In this document: positions 17,720-27,152 of the stretch, one piece after another | How positions within the stretch are numbered: position 1 is the stretch's first letter | Layout of the letters: each line of letters starts with the position of its first letter | Origin: an uncultured Spirochaetales bacterium | Lineage (GTDB): Bacteria; Spirochaetota; Spirochaetia; Treponematales; Treponemataceae | Direction of reading: 5' to 3' | Assembly (NCBI GenBank): GCA_946406925.1 | Contig: CAMJMF010000004.1 | Span: 1 to 34,604, forward strand | DNA: 34,604 bases | Position numbers and translations under genes: made by a program | The notes under the pieces: generated by a model | The model's input: only the letters and a program-made list of their open reading frames with translations | Database searches by the model: none | Told to the model about the DNA's origin: nothing

Positions 17720-18068
17720 TTTCCAACTCCTTCTCATGTCTTTCAACAATTACTTCGGATTCAGCTATCAAATCCTTGTAAAACTTATCTTGATCTTTAC
17801 CTTTTTTGTCCCCGCCAGTAAGCAGAAAGGCATTTCTTTTGGAATCAAAATAATAGGAAACTCTCAAAAGATGTTGATGTGTCTGATTCCTAAGTTCTTT
17901 TAGATTCTTAAGTTTTTTAGAACCATGAAGAACGTCAGCATATGGGCGGGGAAGACTTGGACCATATTCTCTTAGTAAAAGAACCCTCTGTAATACGGCT
18001 TCTTTGCTTTCTTCGTCCAATGCTAAAAACCATGCATCAAATTCATCTGATGAATCTACATTCCACAT
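17688..18068 (-). CDS. RelE/HigB-like toxin (Gp49-like family)
   Basis: MWNVDSSDEFDAWFLALDEESKEAVLQRVLLLREYGPSLPRPYADVLHGSK...LKELRNQTHQHLLRVSYYFDSKRNAFLLTGGDK. Confidence 0.88.
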   Translation of the reverse strand: MWNVDSSDEFDAWFLALDEESKEAVLQRVLLLREYGPSLPRPYADVLHGSKKLKNLKELRNQTHQHLLRVSYYFDSKRNAFLLTGGDKKGKDQDKFYKDLIAESEVIVERHEKELENERRNQNDGK

Positions 18069-18171
18069 GCTTTATTATATGAACTAAAGTGAATATTTGT
18101 CAAGAAAAGCTGTTTTAGAACAGCACATCAAACAAAATTTTCAAAAAAGCACACAATTTTGCAATTTTATC

Positions 18172-18208
18172 TTGACAGTGTAAAGATTGTGCGGTAATCT
18201 TACCACTG
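18172..18208. promoter_or_regulatory. Promoter TTGACA-17-TAATCT overlapped by a TetR-type palindrome
   Basis: TTGACA 18172-18177, TAATCT 18195-18200; CAGTGTAAAGATT...AATCTTACCACTG 18176-18208; TGTAAAGATT repeated at 18179 and 18207. Confidence 0.6.
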
Positions 18209-18245
18209 TAAAGATTCTATTAAACAAAACTATGGAGTATGGTAT

Positions 18246-18845
18246 ATGACAAAGGAAGACACTTACCATCACAAAAACTTAAAAGAAGAGCTGATTGAAG
18301 CCGGCATAACGCTTGTTGCAAAAGAAGGGCTTGAAGGCTTTTCGCTAAGAAAAGTTGCAGCCGTATGCGGGGTTTCTCATGCTGCGCCTTATTCACATTT
18401 TGAAAACAAAGATGTGCTGCTTGAAGAAATGCAGAACTACATCACAAACAGCTTTTCTGAAGAACTTGAAAAAGCCATCGCAAAATGTGAAAAGCAGGAA
18501 AATGTTCTTATGGAACTGGGTTTTGCATATCTTCAGTTTTTTGTAATGCACCCGAATTATTTTGTTTTTCTTTTTGGAAAATACAATATTGCGCTTGATT
18601 TGACCGAAAATGCAGATTCTGAAAAAAATTACAAACCTTTTGAAATTTTCAAGTCTGTTGTTTTTCAGATTCTTTCGCAAAAAAATTACCCGAAAGAAAA
18701 ATGGAACGACGCGATAATTGCGCTGTGGGCCTTTGTGCATGGAATTACTTCGCTGGCAACAATGGAAAACATAACCTACAACAAAAAATGGGAAACCAAG
18801 CTGGCAGATTTTATGCAGATTTTTGGCTGCGAATTTTTGAAATAA
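18246..18845 (+). CDS. TetR/AcrR family regulator
   Basis: AGITLVAKEGLEGFSLRKVAAVCGVSHAAPYSHFENKDVLL. Confidence 0.9.
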   Translation: MTKEDTYHHKNLKEELIEAGITLVAKEGLEGFSLRKVAAVCGVSHAAPYSHFENKDVLLEEMQNYITNSFSEELEKAIAKCEKQENVLMELGFAYLQFFVMHPNYFVFLFGKYNIALDLTENADSEKNYKPFEIFKSVVFQILSQKNYPKEKWNDAIIALWAFVHGITSLATMENITYNKKWETKLADFMQIFGCEFLK

Positions 18846-18863
18846 ACATTAAAGGAGTTAATT

Positions 18864-19631
18864 ATGAACGGAATTTATTTTAGCGGAAACGGAAACACAA
18901 AACATTGTATGGAAACTTTTGCAAAAGCCACAGGCGGCAGGGCAGTATCAATTGAAAGCCCGGAAGCCCTTGAGCTTTTAAAAACTGAAAGCGAAATTGC
19001 GCTGGGCTACCCGACCCATTACAGCAATATTCCAACTATTGTAAAAGAATTCATATTACAGAACGGAAAACTTTTCAGCGGCAAAAAGGTCTTTATTGTT
19101 GTAACGATGGGGCTTTTCAGTGGTGACGGAGCAGGGCTCGGCGCAAGACTTTTGAAAAAGCAGGGCGCAAAAATTCTTGGCGGGCTTCATCTTAGAATGC
19201 CTGATGTCATCGGCGATGTTAAAATGCTCAAAAAGCCTATTAACGAAAACACCGCAATCATAAAGTCTGCCGAGCAAAAAATTGCCCTGACTGCAGCAGC
19301 CGTAAAAGACGGAAAATACTCAAAAGACGGTCTTTTCTTATGGAACAGACTCGCAGGACTTTTCGGACAGAGACTTTGGTTTATTCCTACAGCAAAAAAG
19401 CTTGCAACAAAACTGAACATTCACCAAGACTTGTGCAAGACCTGCGGAAAATGCGCCTCAATCTGTCCGACAAAATCAATCACCATAAAAGACGGAAAGC
19501 CTGTGTTTACAGCTGGAAAATGCACAATCTGTTATCGCTGTGCCAATGCATGCCCGGAACACGCAATTACACTTTTGGGCAAACAAGTTCTTGAGCAGTG
19601 CCGCTTTGACATTTACGCAAAAAGCTTGTAA
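18864..19631 (+). CDS. EFR1-type protein: flavodoxin-like domain plus two 4Fe-4S clusters
   Basis: YFSGNGNTKHCMETFAKATGG; LCKTCGKCASICPTKSI and CTICYRCANACPEHAI. Confidence 0.9.
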   Translation: MNGIYFSGNGNTKHCMETFAKATGGRAVSIESPEALELLKTESEIALGYPTHYSNIPTIVKEFILQNGKLFSGKKVFIVVTMGLFSGDGAGLGARLLKKQGAKILGGLHLRMPDVIGDVKMLKKPINENTAIIKSAEQKIALTAAAVKDGKYSKDGLFLWNRLAGLFGQRLWFIPTAKKLATKLNIHQDLCKTCGKCASICPTKSITIKDGKPVFTAGKCTICYRCANACPEHAITLLGKQVLEQCRFDIYAKSL

Positions 19632-19651
19632 TTAACACAGGAGAACCTTCT

Positions 19652-20110
19652 ATGAGAACGCTTCATCTTACAGCGGCTATTACGGCAATTATGTTTTTGA
19701 GTGCTTTATGCTTTGCAGAGCTGCAGGCAAATTCCAATAATTCCGAAACCTGCAAAGTCAGCGTCAGCATTACAAACATAAAGACAGCAGACGGAACTAT
19801 CATAATGAGCATTCACGACAGCGACAAAAGCTTCAGCAAAAGGATTCCGCTTAATACGCTGAAGCTCTCGCCGGAAGTTCCGTCTGTTTTGTGCACACTG
19901 AATCTTGAGCCCGGAGAATATGCGTTTTGTGTGTACCACGACATAAACAGCAACGGGGATTTGGACACAAACCTTGTCGGCATTCCCAAAGAACCGTTTG
20001 GTTTTTCAAATTATAACGGAAAAAGCGTGCCCGGAAATTTCAAGAAACACAAGCTTGCAATTTCAGAAGATTGTGATGTGAATATTCCTATTTTTTTGTT
20101 GGCGGAATAG
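19652..20110 (+). CDS. DUF2141 secreted protein
   Basis: Signal peptide; VSITNIKTADGTIIMSIHDSDKSF...LEPGEYAFCVYHDINSNGDLDTNLVGIPKEPFGFSN. Confidence 0.88.
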   Translation: MRTLHLTAAITAIMFLSALCFAELQANSNNSETCKVSVSITNIKTADGTIIMSIHDSDKSFSKRIPLNTLKLSPEVPSVLCTLNLEPGEYAFCVYHDINSNGDLDTNLVGIPKEPFGFSNYNGKSVPGNFKKHKLAISEDCDVNIPIFLLAE

Positions 20111-20133
20111 CAAAATCATTCTATTATATATAC

Positions 20134-21336
20134 ATGGAGTATTCGATTGTTGCCATTCTGGCATTGCTTATACTTTTAATAATCAATTACGATATTCTTA
20201 AAACTAAAGTAAAACGCGCAGCATACAGGGCCTACCGAAGGTTTCTGATTGCTGTAGCGGCATATTTTATCACTGACTCATTCTGGGGATTGCTGTATGA
20301 ATCAAAGCTCATAGCCGCTGTTTATGCAGATACAGTTGTGTACTATATTGCTATGGCTGCGGCTGTTTTTTTGTGGACTCAGGCTGTTATAGCTTATTTG
20401 AATGAGAACAATGCATTCACCCGCGCGCTCTATTATGCCGGCTGGATTCACATGTTTTTTGACATAATCACGCTGATTATAAATTTCTTTATTCCTATTA
20501 AATTTTATTTTGACAAAGACGGAACCTACCATGCGTGTACTATAAGATATATTGCTCTGTTTATTCAGATTCTGCTGTTCCTTGTTACATCTTTGTACAT
20601 CTTAATTTTTTCATCACACCCAGACAATAAAATAAGGCACAGGCATTTTACAATCGGAGCATTCGGCATAGTAATGAGCCTGCTTATTATTTTGCAGACG
20701 GTGTATCCGCTGCTTCCGCTTTATTCAATCGGTTATCTTTTGGGAACATGCATAGTCCACACGTTTATTCTTGAACGCCAGAAGGAAGATTACCACAAAG
20801 AGCTTGAGGAGCTTATTTCAAGAGATAAATCTCAGCAAATGGAACTTGGTTCTACACGCCAGCTTGTTTACACTGACATTCTCACCGGCGTAAAAAGCAA
20901 ATACGCCTACATGGAAGCAAAGCTTAAAATTGACGAGCGCATCTCTAACGGTGAACTTAAAGAGTTTGCCATCGTCGTTTTAGATTTGAACAATCTTAAA
21001 ACCATAAACGATACGCAGGGGCATGACGCCGGCGACAACTACATAAAAGAGTCGTGCAGCATTATCTGCCACCAGTTTCAGCACAGCCCAGTTTTTCGTA
21101 TTGGCGGCGACGAATTTGTTGTTCTTCTTGAAGGCGAGGACTTTGCAAACAGAAAAGAACTTCTTGAAGCATTTGAAACTCAAATGGAAGAAAATATGCG
21201 TAATGGCAGAGCAGTTATTTCAAGCGGAATGGACGAATATAAGCCAGAAGAAAATGACAGTTTCAGCACCATTTTTGAGCGCGCAGACAAAAAAATGTAT
21301 GACCGCAAGCGCATTCTAAAAGAAACAAAAAACTAG
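20134..21336 (+). CDS. Membrane diguanylate cyclase (GGDEF)
   Basis: N-terminal TM segments; VLDLNNLKTINDTQGHDAGD and RIGGDEFVVLLEG. Confidence 0.9.
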   Translation: MEYSIVAILALLILLIINYDILKTKVKRAAYRAYRRFLIAVAAYFITDSFWGLLYESKLIAAVYADTVVYYIAMAAAVFLWTQAVIAYLNENNAFTRALYYAGWIHMFFDIITLIINFFIPIKFYFDKDGTYHACTIRYIALFIQILLFLVTSLYILIFSSHPDNKIRHRHFTIGAFGIVMSLLIILQTVYPLLPLYSIGYLLGTCIVHTFILERQKEDYHKELEELISRDKSQQMELGSTRQLVYTDILTGVKSKYAYMEAKLKIDERISNGELKEFAIVVLDLNNLKTINDTQGHDAGDNYIKESCSIICHQFQHSPVFRIGGDEFVVLLEGEDFANRKELLEAFETQMEENMRNGRAVISSGMDEYKPEENDSFSTIFERADKKMYDRKRILKETKN

Positions 21337-21422
21337 CCGCCTTTTGCAGGCAATCTCATCCTTGTTTTCAGCCGGTCAAATCGATATAATTACGGATAAA
21401 TTCAATTAACTTTTAGATTACC

Positions 21423-21890
21423 ATGAAGACAAACGCGATTCGTATTCTTGAACAGAAAAACATTCCATTTGAGACAAAATCTTATGAATTTGATGAAGAA
21501 TTTTCAGATGCACAGACTGCGGCACAAAAAGTGAATTTGCCGCCGGAACAAGTTTTTAAAACTATTGTAATGCGGAACGAACATAAGCAGATCTACGTTT
21601 TCTGCGTGCCTGCAAACAGCGAGGTTAATCTTAAAAAGGTAAGGGCTATTACCGGCTCAAAAGAAATTGCACCTGTAAAGCAGAATGAACTTTTGGGTTT
21701 AACCGGCTATATTAGAGGTGGCTGTTCTCCGCTCGGCATGAAAAAGAAGTACCCCACTTTTTTTGACGAAACCGCAATTCTTTTTGACGCAATTGCCATA
21801 AGTGCAGGGCAGCGCGGCTTGCAGATTTTTGCAAATGCAGAAAAACTTGCAGAAGCCGCAGAAGCAGAATTTGCAGAGCTTACACTCTAG
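21423..21890 (+). CDS. ybaK: Cys-tRNA(Pro)/Cys-tRNA(Cys) deacylase YbaK/EbsC
   Basis: TNAIRILEQKNIPFETKSYE...PPEQVFKTIVMR...GYIRGGCSPLGMKKKYPTFFDETA. Confidence 0.9.
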   Translation: MKTNAIRILEQKNIPFETKSYEFDEEFSDAQTAAQKVNLPPEQVFKTIVMRNEHKQIYVFCVPANSEVNLKKVRAITGSKEIAPVKQNELLGLTGYIRGGCSPLGMKKKYPTFFDETAILFDAIAISAGQRGLQIFANAEKLAEAAEAEFAELTL

Positions 21891-21913
21891 CATTTGAATT
21901 AAAGCCGCGCGAA

Positions 21914-21955
21914 TGCTCAGCTGCAATTAAGCGCGGCACTTTTTGCACACATTGT
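21914..21955. terminator. Putative terminator between convergent ybaK and queH
   Basis: GCCGCGC ... GCGCGGC followed by ACTTTTTG; coordinates approximate; long loop. Confidence 0.5.
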
Positions 21956-21966
21956 GCACCAAGCTT

Positions 21967-22635
21967 TTAGCGGTTGCGGCTAGAATATACACAGCCGCAG
22001 TAATCTTGCCTGTAAAGGCCATATTCTTCTGAAAGCTCTATCGAGCGTTTAAAGCCGTTTTTCTTTTTAAAGTCAGCATAAAGATATTGCGGAACTTTTT
22101 CTGCTCCGGCATGAATTTTTTGAAGCTCAAGCTCGGCGGCTTTTCCTTCTTCGTTTATTTTTTTGGCATCTTTATGTGGGCTTATCGACAATGTTGTTGT
22201 AAAATAGTCAAAATGCTTGTCAAAAGCTTCTTTGGCACAGCAAGCCAGACGCAGTCGGTAACACATTCGGCAGCGTTCGTCTTTTTCGGGCATAGTCTCA
22301 AAGCCGTTAACAATCTTTACAGCTTCATAAAATTCTTCAGGCTTATACGCAAGCTCAATTACAGGCGGCGCTTTTTCCTTTAAAAAAGCGGGCAAAAAAT
22401 TGCACAATTCCTCTTTGCGGCGCAAATATTCAGCCTGTGGATAAATGTTCGGGTTATAGTACAGAATTGTTATGTCAAAATGTTGCAGAAGAATCTCAAG
22501 TACGGCGCTCGAACAAGGCCCGCAGCATGCATGCAGAAGCAGAGTGGGTTTTGCAGAGCCGCTGTGAACTGCTTTTTCGATTTCTGCTATTTGAGTTTCA
22601 AAAGCTTTGTAATAAACAGAAAGTGCCTTGCTCAA
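21967..22635 (-). CDS. queH: Epoxyqueuosine reductase QueH
   Basis: LLHACCGPCSSAVLEIL...YYNPNIYPQAEYLRRKEEL...RCRMCYRLRL...CGCVYS. Confidence 0.92.
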   Translation of the reverse strand: MSKALSVYYKAFETQIAEIEKAVHSGSAKPTLLLHACCGPCSSAVLEILLQHFDITILYYNPNIYPQAEYLRRKEELCNFLPAFLKEKAPPVIELAYKPEEFYEAVKIVNGFETMPEKDERCRMCYRLRLACCAKEAFDKHFDYFTTTLSISPHKDAKKINEEGKAAELELQKIHAGAEKVPQYLYADFKKKNGFKRSIELSEEYGLYRQDYCGCVYSSRNR

Positions 22636-23441
22636 AACTGGATACGCTCTATTTTTGTAACGGTTTTATCTTTTATTGTGATGAGCGCACCCTGAATTAC
22701 AGACTCGCCGACCGCGTTTTCCATTTTATAGAGAACCTGCGTTAAATTGCGCTTTACTACAATTTCTGCGTCACTGCCGATTACAGAATCTGCAACACCG
22801 CTCATGCCCAAATCGGTTATATAAGCTGTGCCTTTTGGCAATATTCTCTCATCTGCGGTCTGCACATGTGTATGTGTTCCGCAAATGGCGACTGCTTTTC
22901 CGTCTAAAAACAATGCAAGCGCTTCTTTTTCGTCGTTTGACTCGGCATGAAAATCTACGAACAGCAACGCGCCTTCTTCAGCAGCTTCTTTTGCACATTC
23001 GGCAGCCGCCTTAAAAGGGCAGTCGAGTGCGGTCATAGCTTCTCTGCCTTGCAGGTTGAGTACAGCTATTCTTGTGCCTTTGCATTCATAATAAGCAAAG
23101 CCGCGCCCCGGAGTTTCTTCTGCGCCTTCAATGATTGAACCTATATCTTTCGGATAATTATGCGGGCGCAAAACCCTTTTTTCAGAAGCAAGAAACGGAT
23201 AATTGTCACGCTTTTCAAAAATGTGGTTTCCGCCGGTTATTACGTCTACACCGGCTTCAAAGATTTTTGCGGCATCGCTTTCCAAAAGACCGTTGCCGCC
23301 GGACGCATTTTCACCATTATAAATAACAAAATCAATTGAATATTCCTGGCGAAGTTTTTTCAATTTTTGTTCAACAACAGCAATGCCAGCGTCAGAAAAA
23401 ACATCGCCACCCATAAAAACTTTCAGACAATCGCTCATCAA
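22632..23441 (-). CDS. TIGR00282/YmdB-family metallophosphoesterase
   Basis: MGGDVFSDAGIAVVEQKL...NGENASGGNGL...GGNHIFEKRDNYPFL...VDFHAESNDEKEAL...GTHTHVQTADERILPKGTAYITDLGMSG. Confidence 0.93.
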   Translation of the reverse strand: MMSDCLKVFMGGDVFSDAGIAVVEQKLKKLRQEYSIDFVIYNGENASGGNGLLESDAAKIFEAGVDVITGGNHIFEKRDNYPFLASEKRVLRPHNYPKDIGSIIEGAEETPGRGFAYYECKGTRIAVLNLQGREAMTALDCPFKAAAECAKEAAEEGALLFVDFHAESNDEKEALALFLDGKAVAICGTHTHVQTADERILPKGTAYITDLGMSGVADSVIGSDAEIVVKRNLTQVLYKMENAVGESVIQGALITIKDKTVTKIERIQF

Positions 23442-24505
23442 CGGTCCTTAACCTGAGCTGCCGAATCAATTATTTTTTTGAAATAACGTTCGTTTTTGCT
23501 GAAAATACTTTCTTCTGATGAGAAAGCAATTACAAAATAATCAGTATCAGTTATTTTATAAAATGTGGTAATGCTGCGTACAATTTCTTCCGGCTGATTG
23601 ATTTTTGTGCTTATTTGAATGCGCTTTTCATTTTCAGAAACAGACAGCGAATCAAAATCTATGCATGAATCGTTTTGTGACAGCAAAGAAACTAACTTCA
23701 GCTGTTCTAAAGCATTCTTTTCTTCAGGCGGAAAACTTACAAAGTACGGCGAAATCATTGCCACTGTTTCGTTTTCTTTATTGTTAAGCCACCATGTCTG
23801 AATATCCGACTGGTTCTCATCTTTAACCCATTGTTCATCAAGGGCAAAACTGAAATTCTCAAGAGTGACTTTTTTTGATTTTGCATATTTCTTAATTGAA
23901 ATTTCCTGTTTTTTAGGGTTCTGCGGATTCTGCAAGCCTGAAAAATCAGTAAATTCATTTCCCTGATTCAAGATTCCAATATAAACAAGTTTAAACAGCG
24001 GCTTTTTATCTGCTGAAATAATTGAGCGTAAACCGAACAAAGGCACAAAAGGCTCATAGTTTATCTGAACTTCACCGCCAAACTGCGGATAATCTTCTGC
24101 AGAGCGGATTGATTTATCGAATTTTGAAGACAAAGCTTTACGGCGGGCAGCAAGTTCATAGAACAAATCGTGCAGATAATTCAGTGTCTCAACATCAACC
24201 TGCGTAATTTCGCCGACGATTTTTTCGCCTGTCATCTCAACTATATCTTTGGTTGTGTCGCAGGTTATATAAAGCTCAATTGACTTGGCGCCTTTTTTTG
24301 CCTGCGGCGAAAAATAACGCAGCGCATATGTTCCGGCATCATACTGCAGGAAGCCTATGTAAGTTTCATCTTCGTACGTGTAGTCTCTGTAATAGACAAA
24401 AGTACCTGGAAAATCAACTTTAGGTTCAACACCAGGAATGGCAAAAACAAAAGAACAGCATACAAGCAATGCAACAAAAACAAAAAAACGTCGGATAAAA
24501 GACAT
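23438..24505 (-). CDS. Secreted protein of unknown function
   Basis: 355 aa with signal peptide; SD GGGGAAA; overlaps the ymdB-like start by 4 nt. Confidence 0.75.
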   Translation of the reverse strand: MSFIRRFFVFVALLVCCSFVFAIPGVEPKVDFPGTFVYYRDYTYEDETYIGFLQYDAGTYALRYFSPQAKKGAKSIELYITCDTTKDIVEMTGEKIVGEITQVDVETLNYLHDLFYELAARRKALSSKFDKSIRSAEDYPQFGGEVQINYEPFVPLFGLRSIISADKKPLFKLVYIGILNQGNEFTDFSGLQNPQNPKKQEISIKKYAKSKKVTLENFSFALDEQWVKDENQSDIQTWWLNNKENETVAMISPYFVSFPPEEKNALEQLKLVSLLSQNDSCIDFDSLSVSENEKRIQISTKINQPEEIVRSITTFYKITDTDYFVIAFSSEESIFSKNERYFKKIIDSAAQVKDR

Positions 24506-24580
24506 AATTTCCCCTTTAGTAGTAACAGCTTAAAAACGCTTTAAAAGCAATTGTTGAACAACTTACCGGTTTAAAAATTA

Positions 24581-24604
24581 CAAGGCAGCCCGAAAGAGCT
24601 GCCT
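24581..24604 (-). terminator. Hairpin after proS, probable terminator
   Basis: AAGGCAGC-N8-GCTGCCTT followed on minus strand by gtaattttt. Confidence 0.6.
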
Positions 24605-24610
24605 TAAGTT

Positions 24611-26431
24611 TTAGCCGTTCAACTTTGCAAGTTCCGCTTTAACTATTTCGGCAGCTTTTGCGGCTGCGTCTTTTGCAGGAACAAGCTGCATTTCTGAACT
24701 GTTGCGGCATTTAAGCTCAACATTCGGCAGGTTCTTATCGCCCACAACAATGCGGACAGGAATACCAAGCAAATCAATATCCTTAAATTTAACGCCGGGA
24801 CGTTCATTTCTGTCGTCAAGAAGAACTTCAATGCCTGCTTTCTGCAATTCTTCGTAAATTGCAAGGGCATTTTCCTTCATGGCGCCTTCAAATTTAACAG
24901 GAATTATTGCTACCTGATATGGAGCAACTGACATCGGCCAAATAATTCCATTATCATCGTGGTGTTCTTCAATAATAGAAGCCAATGCGCGGTCTACACC
25001 GATTCCGTAACAACCCATTGTAGGAATCTGCTGTTTTCCGTTTTCATCAAGGTAAGTTACGTTCATTGTCTTTGTGTATTTGTAGCCGAGCTTGAAAATA
25101 TGGCCAAGTTCGTTGCCTTTCTTGCTGTAGAATTCAGCACCGCAATGAGGGCATTTGTCGCCTGCTACTACAGTGCGGACATCAGCTGTTATATACGGTG
25201 TAAAATCGCGGTTCGGCTCAACATGCTCAAAATGAACATCAGTCTTTAAGCCGCCGGTGATACAATCATGCATTGCCATAACTGTTTCGTCTGCAACAAC
25301 TGGAACTGTAGAAAGTTTTACAGGACCTGCAAAACCGACAGCTGCGCCAGTAATGCGCTCTACATCAGTATCAGAAGCAAGCTCAACTTCACTTGCTTTA
25401 AGCAAGGCTGCAAGTTTTGCTTCATTTACATCGAGGTCGCCGCGGATACAAACTGCAAAGAAGCTGTCAGGGTAATACGGATTTGCTCCGCCGTTTTCAG
25501 TTACGCGCTTAAGCTGTGCACAGCCCGGTGCCTTAGACAAATCAAGCTCGCTGTTGATAACATGATAAATCAGTGTCTTGATAAACGACTGCGGTGTTGT
25601 CTTCAAAAAGTCTGTAAGCTGCTCGATTGTCTTAACATTCGGTGTAGCAATTTCGTTATAAGGCTTGTCTGTTGCTTTCTGCGGTGTACCGTCAATTGTT
25701 TTTGGTGTATCAGGTGCACAAGCTGCTTTTTCGGTGTTTGCGGCATATCCGCATTTCGGGCAAAGAATGAGTGTGTCATCACCGATAACGCTTTCAACCA
25801 TAAACTCTTCTGAGCCGCTTCCGCCCATTGCGCCAGAATCAGCGCGAACCGGAATAACGCTCAAGCCGAGACGCTTGAAAACTTTGCGGTAAGCCTTTGC
25901 AAACTTTTCATAAGTTTCATCAAGGCTTTCCTGTGTTGTATGGAATGAATATGCATCTTTCATGGTGAATTCGCGGCCACGCATTACGCCGTAACGCGGG
26001 CGGATTTCATCACGGTATTTTGTATTTATCTGGTACGCAACAATAGGTAGCTGCTTATAAGAGCTCAGCTCGTCGCGGATTATTGCAGTGAATGCTTCTT
26101 CTGCTGTAGGACTTACTACAAGTTCCTGATCAACACGGTTTACAGCTTTCAGCATTCCAGGACCCATTGTTTCCCATCTGCCGGACTCTTTCCAGATGTC
26201 GCCCGGAACTACAACAGGCTGCTTGAATTCCATCGCGCCGATGTTATCCATTTCTTCGCGGATAATATTTTCGACTTTGCGGAATGCCCGCAAACCAAAA
26301 GGCAAATATGCAAAAAGACCATTTCCTAACTTGCGCATAATTCCTGCGCGAAGCATAAGCTGGTGACTGGCAATTACCGCTTCGGCCGGAACCTCGCGGA
26401 GTGTAGAAATCATTGTTTCAGAAACTTTCAT
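24611..26431 (-). CDS. proS: Prolyl-tRNA synthetase (bacterial type with INS domain)
   Basis: MKVSETMISTLREVPAEAVIASHQLMLRAGIMRKLGNGLFAYLPFGLRAFRKVENIIREEM...; GCYGIGVDRALASIIEEHHDDNGIIWP. Confidence 0.97.
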   Translation of the reverse strand: MKVSETMISTLREVPAEAVIASHQLMLRAGIMRKLGNGLFAYLPFGLRAFRKVENIIREEMDNIGAMEFKQPVVVPGDIWKESGRWETMGPGMLKAVNRVDQELVVSPTAEEAFTAIIRDELSSYKQLPIVAYQINTKYRDEIRPRYGVMRGREFTMKDAYSFHTTQESLDETYEKFAKAYRKVFKRLGLSVIPVRADSGAMGGSGSEEFMVESVIGDDTLILCPKCGYAANTEKAACAPDTPKTIDGTPQKATDKPYNEIATPNVKTIEQLTDFLKTTPQSFIKTLIYHVINSELDLSKAPGCAQLKRVTENGGANPYYPDSFFAVCIRGDLDVNEAKLAALLKASEVELASDTDVERITGAAVGFAGPVKLSTVPVVADETVMAMHDCITGGLKTDVHFEHVEPNRDFTPYITADVRTVVAGDKCPHCGAEFYSKKGNELGHIFKLGYKYTKTMNVTYLDENGKQQIPTMGCYGIGVDRALASIIEEHHDDNGIIWPMSVAPYQVAIIPVKFEGAMKENALAIYEELQKAGIEVLLDDRNERPGVKFKDIDLLGIPVRIVVGDKNLPNVELKCRNSSEMQLVPAKDAAAKAAEIVKAELAKLNG

Positions 26432-26482
26432 GATGCCTCATTTTATAGTAGATAATAATACGTTTCAAGACGTATCCGTCTG

Positions 26483-26511
26483 TTGACATTTTTAAATTTT
26501 CATTGTAACAT
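26483..26511 (+). promoter_or_regulatory. Promoter TTGACA-17-TAACAT
   Basis: TTGACA 26483-26488; TAACAT 26506-26511; TAACATT-tcac-AATGTTA palindrome overlaps the -10. Confidence 0.65.
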
Positions 26512-26547
26512 TTCACAATGTTATTATATAAAGAAAAGGAGAAGAGA

Positions 26548-27075
26548 ATGAAAAAACTTATTATTCTTTGTATGTTCTCATGTTTCACGATGCTTACATG
26601 TATCTGTGCAACTTCTAAGACTGAACAATCACCAAGTGAAATTGTTCAAATCAAACAAAAGGATAATTCCTTAAATTCTGCTGAATCTATTTTAGTAAAA
26701 CGTGAACCTAAAACAACAGAACTTGAAGGAACTTGGAAAGCCACAGAGGCTTACTACATGCCGTACATAAAATTTTACGGTTCTTATTTTCAAATGATAG
26801 AACTTTCATCTGACAATGAGAATAATGAGTATTATGAAGGAAAAGGTACATTCCGAATAAAAAAAGACGGTTCTGTTTCTTTGGTACTTGGTAAATTCTG
26901 TAAAGTTGTCGACGGTATTACTAAAGAGTTTTATGATTTAAGTGAATACAAATGGATAACAGGGATTCGAGATAAACTCACTTATGATAACTTTTCTGTA
27001 GATGGAGACGTTCTTAGACTTGGCACAGCCACCTTTACAAGATGCACAGAAGATATTGACTGGCGCATTAAATAA
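26548..27075 (+). CDS. Secreted or lipoprotein-like protein, unknown function
   Basis: MKKLIILCMFSCFTMLTCICATSK; AAGGAG SD before ATG 26548; in-frame upstream ATG at 26518. Confidence 0.65.
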   Translation: MKKLIILCMFSCFTMLTCICATSKTEQSPSEIVQIKQKDNSLNSAESILVKREPKTTELEGTWKATEAYYMPYIKFYGSYFQMIELSSDNENNEYYEGKGTFRIKKDGSVSLVLGKFCKVVDGITKEFYDLSEYKWITGIRDKLTYDNFSVDGDVLRLGTATFTRCTEDIDWRIK

Positions 27076-27099
27076 TTTGCATCTAGTATAAGATTTGCA

Positions 27100-27133
27100 G
27101 AGGGTTTTGAGACAGTCTCAAAACCCTTTTTTA
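27100..27133 (+). terminator. Strong intrinsic terminator
   Basis: GGGTTTTGAGACAGTCTCAAAACCC followed by TTTTTT. Confidence 0.92.
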
Positions 27134-27152
27134 TACATAAAACTATTTCTCA

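Noticed and set aside
15190-18068. Defence island or prophage suggested by two TA pairs
   Set aside because: No integrase, phage structural, restriction or CRISPR genes; the genes between them are an acetyltransferase and a radical SAM gene.
25268-25813. 181-aa Cys-rich plus-strand ORF
   Set aside because: Antisense shadow of proS; cysteines arise from the complement of Ala/Thr/Gly codons.
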